From Planctomycetota bacterium (GTDB lineage Bacteria; Planctomycetota; Planctomycetia; Gemmatales; Gemmataceae): DNA of 64,000 nucleotides. The stretch's first letter is position 1, and the number at the start of each line of letters is the position of its first letter. Both the position numbers and the translations under genes were made by a program. Below are positions 10,401-18,689 of the stretch, piece after piece. The notes beneath the pieces are model-generated. The model saw nothing but the letters and a program-made list of their open reading frames with translations, ran no database searches and had not been told where the DNA came from. The stretch is from the NCBI GenBank assembly GCA_029777335.1, contig JAKOSN010000172.1, forward strand, positions 1 through 64,000, written 5' to 3'.

Positions 10401-11065
10401 ATCGCACATTGCGGCAGATCGAGGTCAAAGCCATCGTGAGTCGTGGTTGGGCTCTCTCCGCGTGGCTCCTTGGTGCCGGTCCTCGGCTCAGGCAAAACGG
10501 TTCGAGGAGTCACCGCGAGTTCGAGATCAAGAACGAGTTCGTGCGTGCCCTGATTCTCAACCTGGACAACTAACCCATCGGGACTATTCCAGACCAGAGG
10601 AGTCTTTCCGTCGAGCAAGAGGGAACTGGGATGGGCCTGGGTGCACCCCAGACGCACGGTGGCGGCGTTGCTCTCGGTAACAAAGGCAAAGCGAATCTTG
10701 AATTCCACCCGGTTGCCAATGACTTTTCCGATTAATTCTGCCTTCGAGATGGCAGTGGGTTTCTGGGCTTGCAGCTGCTTCTTCAGCCTGGTGATCTCAT
10801 CGAGCAGTTCCTGATACTTCGTCGGAGGCAGCACGACGGCCCGAGGGAGGGCACGCAATAAATCGGCGGCGCGTTCGGTCAAAACCAGGATCGCTTCTGG
10901 AGGCAGGGGGAGATCGGCGAGGGTTGCTGGCTGCTTCTGGGTCAGGGCAGGGGATCCGCGCTGGCCTGAAGGTTCAGGTTTGGGAGTTTGCCCCGGCACC
11001 GCGTTGGCGGGCAGGAGCACGACCAGAAAGAGGAAAGCCTTGAGGAGGCCTGAACGAGTAGGCAT
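7475..11065 (-). CDS. Large exported protein with C-terminal membrane anchor, paralogue of the neighbouring giant gene
   Basis: It is 1196 residues. The ATG at 11065 gives a clean signal peptide (residues 8-24). Residues 60-95 hold the motif VVLPPTKYQELLDEI followed by a short coiled coil, the same position and pattern as in both modules of the downstream giant protein. The middle (100-1000) is beta-strand-rich with no catalytic motif I recognise. The C-terminus has hydrophobic helices (about 1035-1055, 1075-1095, 1100-1125) and a basic, Ser/Gly/Arg-rich tail that should be cytoplasmic. This repeats the module A layout: signal, motif, beta-rich ectodomain, paired membrane helices. It is the first gene of a probable two-gene operon, with a TATAAT promoter and an inverted repeat upstream. 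It belongs to an unnamed family; no enzymatic role can be assigned. Confidence 0.85.
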   Translation of the reverse strand: MPTRSGLLKAFLFLVVLLPANAVPGQTPKPEPSGQRGSPALTQKQPATLADLPLPPEAILVLTERAADLLRALPRAVVLPPTKYQELLDEITRLKKQLQAQKPTAISKAELIGKVIGNRVEFKIRFAFVTESNAATVRLGCTQAHPSSLLLDGKTPLVWNSPDGLVVQVENQGTHELVLDLELAVTPRTVLPEPRTGTKEPRGESPTTTHDGFDLDLPQCAITTIALRLPPGIKDLRLNDQPYQQPLQFKEGELSGPLGRLTRFKVTWKRPQSLQGQSPVRTVEGRVVARLHPGHLTVEGEFTLKALGGPVQEWRLYVPAHAQVRCTSLADEARLSSPIQGNDGKSTTRIIRFKEPVNDPLSITLQMRQPLRGTMASLGPIAIEGANRHRGTIYLLTPADGRIRTRPPVRKGDPLPPIETSLRPITEEERRQYPGLALALNYWMVPLSDKTEEKNPWLEMELEPIQGVLATRLLHTLRLVPTTSEARLAWRVNTTLDTVPIRNGVEELNLLWPSPWIMDEQRGPRPVEWASAYRTVAEGKDTVTRFDLPRDSLKPFQLTLEAQARRPGTAIPNPAEVAASEPGSVILPLPRPVGTRDRSSHQITVVVPDDIDLSGPQPANPALELVSQEPHRLVWRAERMPTQVAVAWRPYRPEQTVVSTVDVHLEGTQARVRQRFQVTRSESPLKQVALRVPDAVADRVEILEGGTLGRGQRFLETGYRLLTVERTDGEATAFAFTLGYSFALPAGEHNGTGTSDFSVPLVIPDHASQGKAQVRIWSEPQFQVVLPGASPWQEVPLEIVAEEQRLPALVLHGVRYDLPLILRRQRATTLFSNPMTERALVQVRVQEGGVQRYRVRLLLRNGGPQTVDLAFPAPLGTLDLQILMEGKRLERWEGRDESGRLAGDSGRIARVRLPNLGTRKTGILEMVYQLLPGRTGGSSSLQTLFQPVQLPGVATGVPTCWQIELPPEWMPLSADSTPWCWGWRGIYLAPRPALTGRDVENWFLGEEEAARLDPEVAEAVPSFVSWRSSLATVQLTHVPQQAWLLLCSVVLLAVGLALSLVPGRSPDNPDSGRPFPKILLALLGVGLALLALLVPNLLATIAYGCEPGFAVLLLVLGVQWFLHERYRRRVVLLPGFSRMGSGSSLVQSRGSRTGSREEGRNGPRSSQTRKNVNGEARPPEPSTVDAPPPAGTYPTA

Positions 11066-11104
11066 GGATTCGTTGTTCGTGAACCCTCGATCCTTGCAAG
11101 TATG

Positions 11105-11150
11105 TGAATCATTATAACCTGGACCTGGGAATTCTCGTCAGAGAATTCCC
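11105..11150 (-). promoter_or_regulatory. Candidate promoter with perfect inverted repeat upstream of the giant-protein operon
   Basis: Reading leftward, a perfect TATAAT (plus-strand ATTATA, 11111-11116) lies 45-50 bp before the ATG at 11065. Just upstream is a perfect 10-bp inverted repeat, GGGAATTCTC and GAGAATTCCC (11127-11136 and 11141-11150), with a 4-nt spacer. The repeat covers the expected -35 region, the geometry of an operator. No T-run follows, so a terminator is less likely. The rest of the 11066-11384 divergent gap shows no gene. Confidence 0.5.
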
Positions 11151-11384
11151 CACCTGCCCACTTTGCCAGTACGAATGTTCCACAAGAAGGGATCGTACCG
11201 CTCCTGTGGTGAGCGCAGGAGCTGAAGCTGTCAGGGGTTAACCTGATCTTCGTCGCTTCGGAGGATCCAGACTTTGCAGGGGGGATTTTCCCCTGGATCT
11301 CGGCGCAAGTTCCCCCCGGGAGATCGTTCCTCCAGCGAGATGGAGCAAGAGGCAGATGGATACGATCCGAGAAAGGGTCTGGCC

Positions 11385-12182
11385 ATGACACGAGACCAGC
11401 GACAAACCGCCGTACCGGATGGGTTGTCCCTCTCCGCCTTGCTGGCGCGCTATGTGGAGACCCAGATCGAAGCGCATCGCGAAGGCTCGCTGTTTACCGA
11501 GCTTCCCGATGACGTGCAGCTGCACGATCCGGGCGCGCAACCGCTCCTTGATGTTCGCCAGGTCTGGGGCGAGGCGATGCTCGCGTTGCGTTATTCGCCT
11601 TTCGGGGCCAAACCCGTTCTTCCAGTGTTTCAGGACTGGTCGGTGCTGGCAACGGCGCAGGAGCCCGTGGTAGCTCTGCCCTGGTGCGTTGGCAACTATC
11701 CCCAGATGGTGCGGGCCCTGACTCCGCTCCTGGAAGGGGTTCGACTCCCCAGTCACCCTGTGCCCCTCTCCCGTCCCGCCCCCCTTGCCTCGATTCGTTC
11801 GTGGATTCAGCGCATCGTTCCCCGGTGTGGTCCGGCTGGGGTGCTCACCGTCGTGGGAATGCTTCGCCTGGCCCACGCCTTTGAGGAGGCCAGAACTCTG
11901 CTCGACCAGGAAAATCCCGCCGATGCCAGCTGGGCTGACGCCTGGCAGAATGAGCGTGCCGCCCTCGCGTGGCATACGGGTCGCGTTCAGGAGGCGATCG
12001 CGCTCTGGGGATCCGGTTCGGGCACGCACATGCCAACCGTCTTCAATCGGGGCCTGGCTGCACTCTGCCAGGGGCAGCTCGCCGAGGCTCGCAAGAATCT
12101 GCAGATGGTGGTTGCCGCGATTCCCGAGACTGGAGGCTGGCATCACCTGGGACATCTGTATCTGACGCTGACCGAGGCGTAA
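11385..12182 (+). CDS. TPR-like cytoplasmic protein of unknown function
   Basis: It is 265 residues from ATG 11385, which follows GAGAAAGGG at a good distance; the frame stays open further upstream, but that segment has no ribosome site and poor composition. The C-terminal third contains helix pairs with tetratricopeptide spacing: ALAWHTGRVQEAIALW, then FNRGLAALCQGQLAEARKNL, then GWHHLGHLYLTL. The N-terminal part (FTELPDDVQLHD, VWGEAMLALRY) matches nothing I can name. There is no signal peptide, so it is probably a cytoplasmic scaffold. It is divergent from the giant-protein operon and convergent with the kinase gene, from which it is separated by a strong hairpin. An antisense frame covers the same bases, but its composition is poor. 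Confidence 0.7.
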   Translation: MTRDQRQTAVPDGLSLSALLARYVETQIEAHREGSLFTELPDDVQLHDPGAQPLLDVRQVWGEAMLALRYSPFGAKPVLPVFQDWSVLATAQEPVVALPWCVGNYPQMVRALTPLLEGVRLPSHPVPLSRPAPLASIRSWIQRIVPRCGPAGVLTVVGMLRLAHAFEEARTLLDQENPADASWADAWQNERAALAWHTGRVQEAIALWGSGSGTHMPTVFNRGLAALCQGQLAEARKNLQMVVAAIPETGGWHHLGHLYLTLTEA

Positions 12183-12202
12183 ACGTCTCGACCCTGTCAA
12201 TT

Positions 12203-12249
12203 CCCCTCACAGCACATGAGATCTGGTAGTCTCTTGTGCTGCTGAGGGG
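12203..12249. terminator. Bidirectional hairpin between convergent genes
   Basis: CCCCTCA-CAGCACA-t-GAGA (12203-12221) pairs with TCTC-t-TGTGCTG-c-TGAGGGG (12230-12249), giving about 18 base pairs with one bulge and an 8-nt loop. A T-rich stretch follows on the plus side. It lies between the stops at 12182 and 12271 and can serve both genes. Confidence 0.75.
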
Positions 12250-12270
12250 TTCGTTCTTTGAAGAAGCGCT

Positions 12271-15200
12271 TTATCGAAGTGGTGCCACACCCGGGGAACC
12301 GTGCTGGAGGAGAGGGCTGTCTGCGGGGTAACGCAGAAACCGGTCCTCGTCCGACTGGTCCATGTTCAGATCAAACCGAAGGGGCACCGCCTCCAGACAG
12401 GGAAAGCGTTCCTGAGAAGTCTCATCGCGCACATTGCCAGAAGGGACAGGAAACAGGCTGGATACCCCTTTCGGGAAGTGTTCAAGCACCCTGCAATCCC
12501 AGATGAGAGGAGCCCTGGGCTCTGCCGAAATCCGTTGGGCAGTGCTCCATGTGGCATCGTTGAAAAGAGGTTTTTGCCATCCCGGAGGCGCCTGGGTCGT
12601 CACTTTCCAGCTCGAGTCGCTCACCAGATGGAGGGGCTCGGGAGAACCTTGCAGCCGTGTGGTCAAATCCACGAGAAGTCCTCCGGGTCCGCTGCGGTTG
12701 GTCGCCTGAATGGCCAGCACATTGACCTCGCTGGTCAGATATTTGCCAATGTCATAGCAGGAAACGCGTGACGCTCCCGGTCTCAATTCACCCTGGCCAA
12801 CCGGCTGTCCATTCACCCACACAATGAAAGAATCATCGCCAACGATGTTGAGCTGGGCATGTTCCGGCGCGCCACCTGGCCTGAAACTTTTGCGAAAATA
12901 AGCCGTTTCAAACCCCTCGGTCGAGGGATGGTGCGTCCAGATCCACTGAGCGCGCGTTCGTTCGGGCTGGGGATGGAAATCATCGAGTTGGGCGAGGAGG
13001 GCGGTCCGGGTGAAGAGATTCCGATTCACACAGATCTGACTCCCGTCCCGTTGCGGGGTCGCCTCCAGATGTAGTGCGGAGCCCTGAATCTCACAGAAGG
13101 TGTTGGCAATCACATTCAGGCGCAGCAGGGGGGCAGGGGGTGTTTTACCAATCCGCAGCCCATCAACCATATTGTAGATCCGGTTTTGTTGAAAATCGCC
13201 TTCCAGGAGCGAGCCCTGGATGGCGATCCCTGCCTGAGCCGGCCCTTCCAGTCGACATTGGGTGATGCGCACCTGCTGACATGGGTCTGAGCCCTGATTT
13301 TGCAGGAGAATGGCGCATTCCACACCACGGCTTGTGGTGGTTCGAATTCGCTGTAAGGCAACCGGCGCGAGTGGTTGACCGGCAACCCCGCTCATCCGTA
13401 CGCCGGAGTGACGATAGGCTTTCAAATGGAGATCTTCCAGTGTCAATCCGGGTGAGGCTCCGTTGATTTCGAGCAAGTGTTCGCGTCGATCTTCTCCATC
13501 GAAGAGGAATCCCTTGACTTTCACACCCGCTGTTTGGTCCACCCTCAGGATGGGGGCACGGTCATTGTCCGCGCGTGCCCCACGCCACACCACCGTGCGC
13601 CCCGAGGGCGCGAGCCCGGAGATCAGAACCCCTCGTCCCAGCCCGTTGTGAAGGTGGAGCGTTTCCTCCCAGGACTCTTCCCGAATGACGATCTGATCCC
13701 CGGGCCGTGCTTGCTCCAGCGCCTGAAGCACCGTTGCGAAGTGCTCCTGTTCCCCCGAATGACTGACCACGAGCACGCGCGGAGCGCTTGATGGACCTTG
13801 GGTTCGCGACTGAAACCAGCCGCGAACGACAATCCCGGCGGAGAGGCCAAAGACCAGGCTGAGGGCAACATAGAACCCCGTGCGCCGGCGCCACTCCGGG
13901 GTAGGATCGGCAGCAGAAGCAGGACTCTGCGTGGGCGAGTTCGTCGGATCGGGCGCAAGGGACTCTTCTATGAGACGAGTTGCCGTCAGCTGCCCGTGTC
14001 TTGTTCCGGGAGGAACCGCGCGGACTGTGGAGTTCTCTCCTCCCAGGCTGGGCGGAGTGAGTTCATCGGGCCGCCCCGGGCGTGGCATTCGGGGTGGAGT
14101 GACCGTCATCAGGGTAGGGCTTTCCCCTCCGCGCGCACCGACCGGCGAATGCTCCGCGATGCGCCGATGGCTGGAAGGCATTGGCATCCGATGCAGATCA
14201 ATCCCCGAGGAGCGCCCAGAGAGCCGTGCGCCCACATCCACCTCGGGGGCGGCGGTCACCCGCGCAGCCAGCGACAATCGAGGGAGTTCTTCTTCACTGG
14301 GGGGAGCAATGGGAACCTGAACCCAGGGCTCCAGAGCATCGATCACCTCGGCGGGGGTCTGATAGCGATCGCGTCGGTCCTTGGCGAGCATCTTGTGGAC
14401 AATGACCGCCAGTTCCTGAGGAACTTCCGGGCGGAGTTGATTCACCAGGGCGGGTTGTCGCGTTTGATGCCAGATCAACTTCTGCGCAACCTTCCCTTCC
14501 GGGAAGAGTGGCTGGCCTGTGAGCAGGAAATAAAAGGTGGCTCCAAGACTGTACAGGTCGCTGCGAATGTCCACCCCATGGCTATCAATCGCCTGTTCGG
14601 GCGAGACATAGTCCGCAGTTCCCAGGACATTCTTGTCATCATATTTAATTGTTAATAGATCTTGGTTATCGTTAAAAAAGCGGGCTAATCCCATGTCGAG
14701 AACGCGGATGACTCCCTGGCGGTCCAGCAGAATATTCGCCGGTTTGATATCGCGGTGAACCAGGCCCGCATTGTGGGCGTGTTGCAGCCCCAATGCTGCC
14801 TGATAGATGTAATAGCACGCTCGAGGGATGGCCAGAGGTTCACGGCGGCGCCCCACCAGCTGCTGCAGATTCACCCCATCAACATATTCCATGACGAGGA
14901 AATGCAGCTCGCCGTCCTGATCGATATCGAAGGCGCGCACCAGGTTGGGATGGTCCAGCACTCCTGCGGCTCGTGCCTCGCGATAGAACCTGCCCAGCGC
15001 GGCGGGATCGTTGTTCTTGGCGGTGGGGAGCACCTTGATCGCCACCTTGTGGCACATCTGCACGTGTTCGCACAGGTACACATTTCCCATGCCGCCGCTG
15101 CCCAACCGCTCCAGCACCCGATATTTTCCAATGGCAAATCCCCGCCATTTCCCGAGGAGGAGTTGTTCCGACTGAAAGTGGGTAAGCATGCCGGCGCGGA

Positions 15201-15348
15201 TCAGCAGTTGGGTGAATTCCTTGATATCCAGGGAACTCGAAGGGCTGACCCCGATCTGGTTCAGGTACTGTTCCAGGTGCTGAGGATCCACCAGGTTACT
15301 CTTGCGGATCAGGCCCAGCAGTTGTTCCAGGTTCTGTGGTGCCGGCAT
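12271..15348 (-). CDS. Transmembrane Ser/Thr kinase with extracytoplasmic beta-helix
   Basis: It is 1025 residues from ATG 15348, preceded by AAAGG; an upstream GTG at 15456 is possible but less likely. Residues 1-70 form a small helical N-terminal domain. The Hanks-type kinase spans about 76-345: glycine loop LGSGGMGNV (82-90), lysine in AIK (105), HRD with catalytic D200, DMG in place of DFG (218-220), and SPEQ. A Pro/Ser-rich linker leads to one membrane helix (491-510). Outside, residues 520-820 look like a right-handed parallel beta-helix (pectate-lyase type). Residues 830-1025 resemble the galactose-binding-like sandwich found at the N-terminus of rhamnosidases (WIW, YFRKSF, VWVNG, NVLAIQATN). 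The design fits a receptor kinase sensing a polysaccharide or cell-wall ligand. The kinase assignment is firm; the ligand is inference. Confidence 0.9.
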   Translation of the reverse strand: MPAPQNLEQLLGLIRKSNLVDPQHLEQYLNQIGVSPSSSLDIKEFTQLLIRAGMLTHFQSEQLLLGKWRGFAIGKYRVLERLGSGGMGNVYLCEHVQMCHKVAIKVLPTAKNNDPAALGRFYREARAAGVLDHPNLVRAFDIDQDGELHFLVMEYVDGVNLQQLVGRRREPLAIPRACYYIYQAALGLQHAHNAGLVHRDIKPANILLDRQGVIRVLDMGLARFFNDNQDLLTIKYDDKNVLGTADYVSPEQAIDSHGVDIRSDLYSLGATFYFLLTGQPLFPEGKVAQKLIWHQTRQPALVNQLRPEVPQELAVIVHKMLAKDRRDRYQTPAEVIDALEPWVQVPIAPPSEEELPRLSLAARVTAAPEVDVGARLSGRSSGIDLHRMPMPSSHRRIAEHSPVGARGGESPTLMTVTPPRMPRPGRPDELTPPSLGGENSTVRAVPPGTRHGQLTATRLIEESLAPDPTNSPTQSPASAADPTPEWRRRTGFYVALSLVFGLSAGIVVRGWFQSRTQGPSSAPRVLVVSHSGEQEHFATVLQALEQARPGDQIVIREESWEETLHLHNGLGRGVLISGLAPSGRTVVWRGARADNDRAPILRVDQTAGVKVKGFLFDGEDRREHLLEINGASPGLTLEDLHLKAYRHSGVRMSGVAGQPLAPVALQRIRTTTSRGVECAILLQNQGSDPCQQVRITQCRLEGPAQAGIAIQGSLLEGDFQQNRIYNMVDGLRIGKTPPAPLLRLNVIANTFCEIQGSALHLEATPQRDGSQICVNRNLFTRTALLAQLDDFHPQPERTRAQWIWTHHPSTEGFETAYFRKSFRPGGAPEHAQLNIVGDDSFIVWVNGQPVGQGELRPGASRVSCYDIGKYLTSEVNVLAIQATNRSGPGGLLVDLTTRLQGSPEPLHLVSDSSWKVTTQAPPGWQKPLFNDATWSTAQRISAEPRAPLIWDCRVLEHFPKGVSSLFPVPSGNVRDETSQERFPCLEAVPLRFDLNMDQSDEDRFLRYPADSPLLQHGSPGVAPLR

Positions 15349-15686
15349 GGTGGACTGGCCTTTCGAGAAGTCACGGCGCGCTCGTAACCCCAATCCCAGG
15401 TCCGGATCCTGACCTGTGAGCGTGAACCGGTGAAACGACGGGAGAGCACATTTCACCTCTCAGGAACCCTTCCTGCCAGGTGCTTGATGTGCCTTGCTCA
15501 TTGGGGGGACGGGAGTCCGTGGTCAGCCCACCATTCCCTGATGAGCATTGACCGGCGGTCACTGCAAGGGTAGGTCGTAATGAGACGGTTGTCAAACCAG
15601 AGCAGGGGAGGGGAGGAGCGAAGGAAGTCCGGTGCCCGCGAGTGTTTTGGGTTTCGTGAGCACCGGATCGGATCCCGGAGATCGGT
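15349..15686. other. 338-bp gap downstream of sucD with one inverted repeat
   Basis: No credible gene is seen. TCCGGTGC (15628-15635) and GCACCGGA (15660-15667) form a perfect 8-bp stem with a 24-nt loop just past the sucD stop. It may help end sucCD transcription, but there is no T-run. The kinase gene must have its promoter here; I could not pick convincing boxes. Confidence 0.4.
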
Positions 15687-16556
15687 TCAGCGTTTCATCG
15701 CTTTCTGGAGTGTGGTGCCCAGGTCCGCGGGACTCTCGGCCACCAGTAACCCCGCTGCGCGCAGGGCCGCAATCTTGTCCGCCGCCGTGCCGCTTCCGCC
15801 ACTGATAATTGCGCCCGCGTGTCCCATACGTCGTCCGGGAGGGGCCGTCTGCCCTGCAATAAAGGCCGCCACGGGTTTGGTTACTTTCGCCTTGATGAAT
15901 GCGGCGGCCTGTTCCTCGGCCGTTCCGCCAATCTCACCCATCATCAGAATGGCTTCGGTCTGCGGATCTTGCTGGAAGAGATTGAGGATGTCGATAAAGG
16001 AACTACCGGCGATCGGATCTCCTCCAATTCCAACACAGGTCGATTGCCCCAACCCCAGGCTGGTCAGTTGCCAGACCGCCTCGTAGGTGAGGGTTCCGCT
16101 CCGACTCACCACGCCGACCGGACCTGGCTTGTGAATGTAACCGGGCATGATGCCGATTTTGCATTGCCCGGGCGTGATGACCCCGGGACAGTTCGGCCCA
16201 ATAAGACGACAGGGCCGATCCTTGACAAAGCGCATCACCCGCGCCATGTCCAGCACGGGGATCCCCTCGGTGATGGCGATGATCACCCCAATCCCTGCCT
16301 CGGCCGCTTCCATGATGGCATCGGCGGCCCCAGCTGGGGGGACGAAGATCATGCTGGCATTGGCGCCCGTTTTTCGGACCGCCTCGGCCACGGTATTGAA
16401 CAGGGGAAACCCGTCCTGTTCAGTTCCTCCCTTGCCGGGTTTCACCCCGCCGACCACCTGGGTGCCATAATCGCGGCATTGCTTGGCGTGGAAGGTGCCG
16501 GCCTTCCCCATCCCCTGGCAGATCACGCGCGTGTTTTTATCGACGAGAATGCTCAT
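15687..16556 (-). CDS. sucD: Succinate-CoA ligase (ADP-forming) subunit alpha
   Basis: It is 289 residues, the usual length. It converts succinyl-CoA to succinate with substrate-level NTP formation in the TCA cycle, as the partner of SucC. The N-terminus has the CoA-binding fold ([16 protein letters not shown]), then the IGPNCPGVI segment. The phosphohistidine loop is [12 protein letters not shown] near residue 245. ATG 16556 is well placed. It follows sucC by 105 bp in the same direction, so the two are probably cotranscribed. Confidence 0.96.
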   Translation of the reverse strand: MSILVDKNTRVICQGMGKAGTFHAKQCRDYGTQVVGGVKPGKGGTEQDGFPLFNTVAEAVRKTGANASMIFVPPAGAADAIMEAAEAGIGVIIAITEGIPVLDMARVMRFVKDRPCRLIGPNCPGVITPGQCKIGIMPGYIHKPGPVGVVSRSGTLTYEAVWQLTSLGLGQSTCVGIGGDPIAGSSFIDILNLFQQDPQTEAILMMGEIGGTAEEQAAAFIKAKVTKPVAAFIAGQTAPPGRRMGHAGAIISGGSGTAADKIAALRAAGLLVAESPADLGTTLQKAMKR

Positions 16557-16661
16557 GAAGCGATTCCTGAGTAGCAGTCTGACCAGTGGCCTGTGCCACT
16601 GCGATCCTTGATTGATTGAGGAACCAAGAATTGCCCAGGGAGGGCAACCCTCCTGGGATTG

Positions 16662-17858
16662 TCACTTGGCGGCAGCCACGACCTTCTGCGCGGCCTCGGT
16701 GAGTCCGCTGGCGGTCTGGATCATCGGTAACTCGCCACGCACCGACGACAGAATTTCCCGCGCCTTTTCCACATTGGTTCCTTCCAGGCGCACCACCACC
16801 GGGACCTTGAAGCCGACTTCGCGCCCCGCCTGAACCAGGGCCTCGGCAATCAGATCGCACTTGGCAATCCCACCGAAGATGTTGACGAGAATGCTCTTCA
16901 CCTTTGGATCGGCCAGAATGATGCGAAAGGCTTCGATGGCGCCCTGCGGGGTGACGCCGCCTCCCACATCGAGGAAGTTCGCCGGTTCACCTCCGTGATA
17001 CTTGATGATGTCCATGGTCGACATCGCCAAGCCGGCCCCATTCACCAGGCAGCCAATGTTCCCTGTGAGGCGGATGAAGTTCAGATTGGCCTTCCCAGCG
17101 CGCACCTCGAAGGGATCCTCCTCGGTCAGGTCGCGCATCGCCTCAATCTCCGGGTGGCGGAAAAGGCCATTGTCGTCGAAGTTGATCTTGGCGTCGAGGA
17201 CAAGCACTTCTCCCTTTGGCGTGACAACGAGCGGGTTGATTTCCGCCAGGCTGCAGTCTTTTTCCATGAACACCTTGGCGAGTGCCTGGAAGATGGTTTC
17301 TGCCTGGGGAATCTGGTCAGCGCTGAAACCAAGATCATACACCAGCCGGCGGACCTGACACGGCTGCAATCCCAGCCCCGGATCGACCACTGCCTTCAGG
17401 ATCAACTCCGGTGAGCGCGCTGCCACCTCCTCGATCTCAACCCCCCCCTCCGAACAGGCCATCAAGACAGGAGCGCCCACGCCACGATCCATCACCATGC
17501 CGACATAGATTTCGCGGGCAATGTCTGCGGCCTCCTGCACGAGCACCGTGGAGACCTTCTGGCCCTCTTCTCCAGTCTGCTTGGTCACCAGCGGATATTT
17601 GAAGAACACCTCGGCGACGGCGGCCACATCTTCGCGCCTGGTCAGATACTTGACCCCTCCCCACTCCTTGCCGCTCTCCTTGAAGCGTCCCTTGCCACGC
17701 CCGCCGGCGTGAATTTGCGCTTTGAGGACTACCGGGTGGCCCCCCAGTTTGTCGAAGGCCGCTACTGCCTCGGTGGGCGTGGTGACGACAATCCCGCGCG
17801 GCACCGGCGCGCCTGCCTGGGCGAGTAGTTCCTTCGCCTGATATTCGTGGATTTTCAT
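16662..17858 (-). CDS. sucC: Succinate-CoA ligase (ADP-forming) subunit beta
   Basis: It is 398 residues from ATG 17858, with AAGGA upstream. The N-terminus MKIHEYQAKELLAQAG is the standard SucC opening. The ATP-grasp domain follows (KAQIHAGGRGKG, DRGVGAPVLMACSEGGVEIE, EINPLVVTP, DAKINFDDN), then the C-terminal CoA-ligase domain with GNIGCLVNGAGLAMSTMD and FGGIAKCD. It provides the nucleotide-binding and succinate-activating half of succinyl-CoA synthetase. It is first in the sucCD operon, and a 392-bp divergent gap upstream should hold its promoter. Confidence 0.96.
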   Translation of the reverse strand: MKIHEYQAKELLAQAGAPVPRGIVVTTPTEAVAAFDKLGGHPVVLKAQIHAGGRGKGRFKESGKEWGGVKYLTRREDVAAVAEVFFKYPLVTKQTGEEGQKVSTVLVQEAADIAREIYVGMVMDRGVGAPVLMACSEGGVEIEEVAARSPELILKAVVDPGLGLQPCQVRRLVYDLGFSADQIPQAETIFQALAKVFMEKDCSLAEINPLVVTPKGEVLVLDAKINFDDNGLFRHPEIEAMRDLTEEDPFEVRAGKANLNFIRLTGNIGCLVNGAGLAMSTMDIIKYHGGEPANFLDVGGGVTPQGAIEAFRIILADPKVKSILVNIFGGIAKCDLIAEALVQAGREVGFKVPVVVRLEGTNVEKAREILSSVRGELPMIQTASGLTEAAQKVVAAAK

Positions 17859-18250
17859 GAAGCGGTCCTTGAGAGTCCTGTGAACAGGCCGGATATTCGG
17901 AAGCACTGGTTGTTATAGAACGCTGCCAACACGTTGCCCACGATCGTTTCCGCGCGCGGATCGTGGATTTCCCTCTGTTCGCGCGGTTACCACCCTTGCT
18001 TATCCGGAAGAACTCGACTGCGCGCCGTCCTTGAATCTTTTCTCTCCACGTTGCGTGAACTGAATTTCTTGCGGGACAGTACCACCCGTACGGCCAATGC
18101 CGTCTCTTCAGAGATTTTTTTGATTCGTGCCGCGATCCAGGGCACAAGAGAGCCGATGTTAGGACCAGATGAGCGATGATGGGCCGCAACGCTCGTCCCC
18201 GCGTGACGGCTCTATCTGCCCGAGCATTACCCGGCCAGGGGGAACTACCC
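17859..18250. other. Divergent intergenic region between sucC and a small plus-strand gene
   Basis: There is no gene here with believable composition. It should hold promoters for sucC (leftward) and the 18251 gene (rightward). A leftward TATAAC near 17912 is a weak -10 candidate without a good -35. No repeat or attachment site is visible. Confidence 0.4.
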
Positions 18251-18565
18251 ATGCCACAACTCGTGTTGCAGTTTCAGAAAGAAGCCACCGACGGGGAGTG
18301 TGCGCTGTGTAGCCAGCCTCTGTGTGGAACGGTCGGCACACACCTCTCTCTGGCGGAGAACAGTGCTCCGGTCTGTCAATCCTGTGGTCGACGCCATGCC
18401 CCGGCCCTGGCCGCCCTGGCCAATCTCGCCGGCGTGGCAGAGCGTGTCGGTCGGATTGCGAACCATCAGGTCGTTCCCCCCATGTCTGCCTTGCTCGATC
18501 TGGCCCGAGCGGCCGAGAACTACAGTTACCAGACCGGGGAGGGCAGGGGGGCAAACGGCTCCTGA
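18251..18565 (+). CDS. Small two-CxxC protein of unknown function
   Basis: It is 104 residues from ATG 18251, with AGGGGGAA upstream; a longer in-frame start at 18176 lacks a ribosome site. Residues about 15-50 contain CALCSQPLC and CQSCGRRH, the spacing of a small zinc ribbon or treble-clef-like knuckle, followed by an Ala/Leu-rich helix. There is no signal peptide. It leads a plus-strand run with the next two genes. I do not recognise the family; a metal-binding adaptor role is inference. Confidence 0.6.
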   Translation: MPQLVLQFQKEATDGECALCSQPLCGTVGTHLSLAENSAPVCQSCGRRHAPALAALANLAGVAERVGRIANHQVVPPMSALLDLARAAENYSYQTGEGRGANGS

Positions 18566-18689
18566 AATTCTCCGCTCTGTTTCTGTGTGCTTCCGCGCCG
18601 CCTCGCAATGCGCTTGATCGAAGAGCTACTCCTGTTTCTCTACAGGATCTGCCTTCGTTGTTCGAGCACCGAGAGAGAACCACCCCTTG

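Noticed and set aside
11238-12200. 320-codon minus-strand frame opposite the TPR-like gene
   Set aside because: The plus frame has TPR-like repeats and a ribosome site; the minus frame is Gly/Arg/His-rich with no motif.
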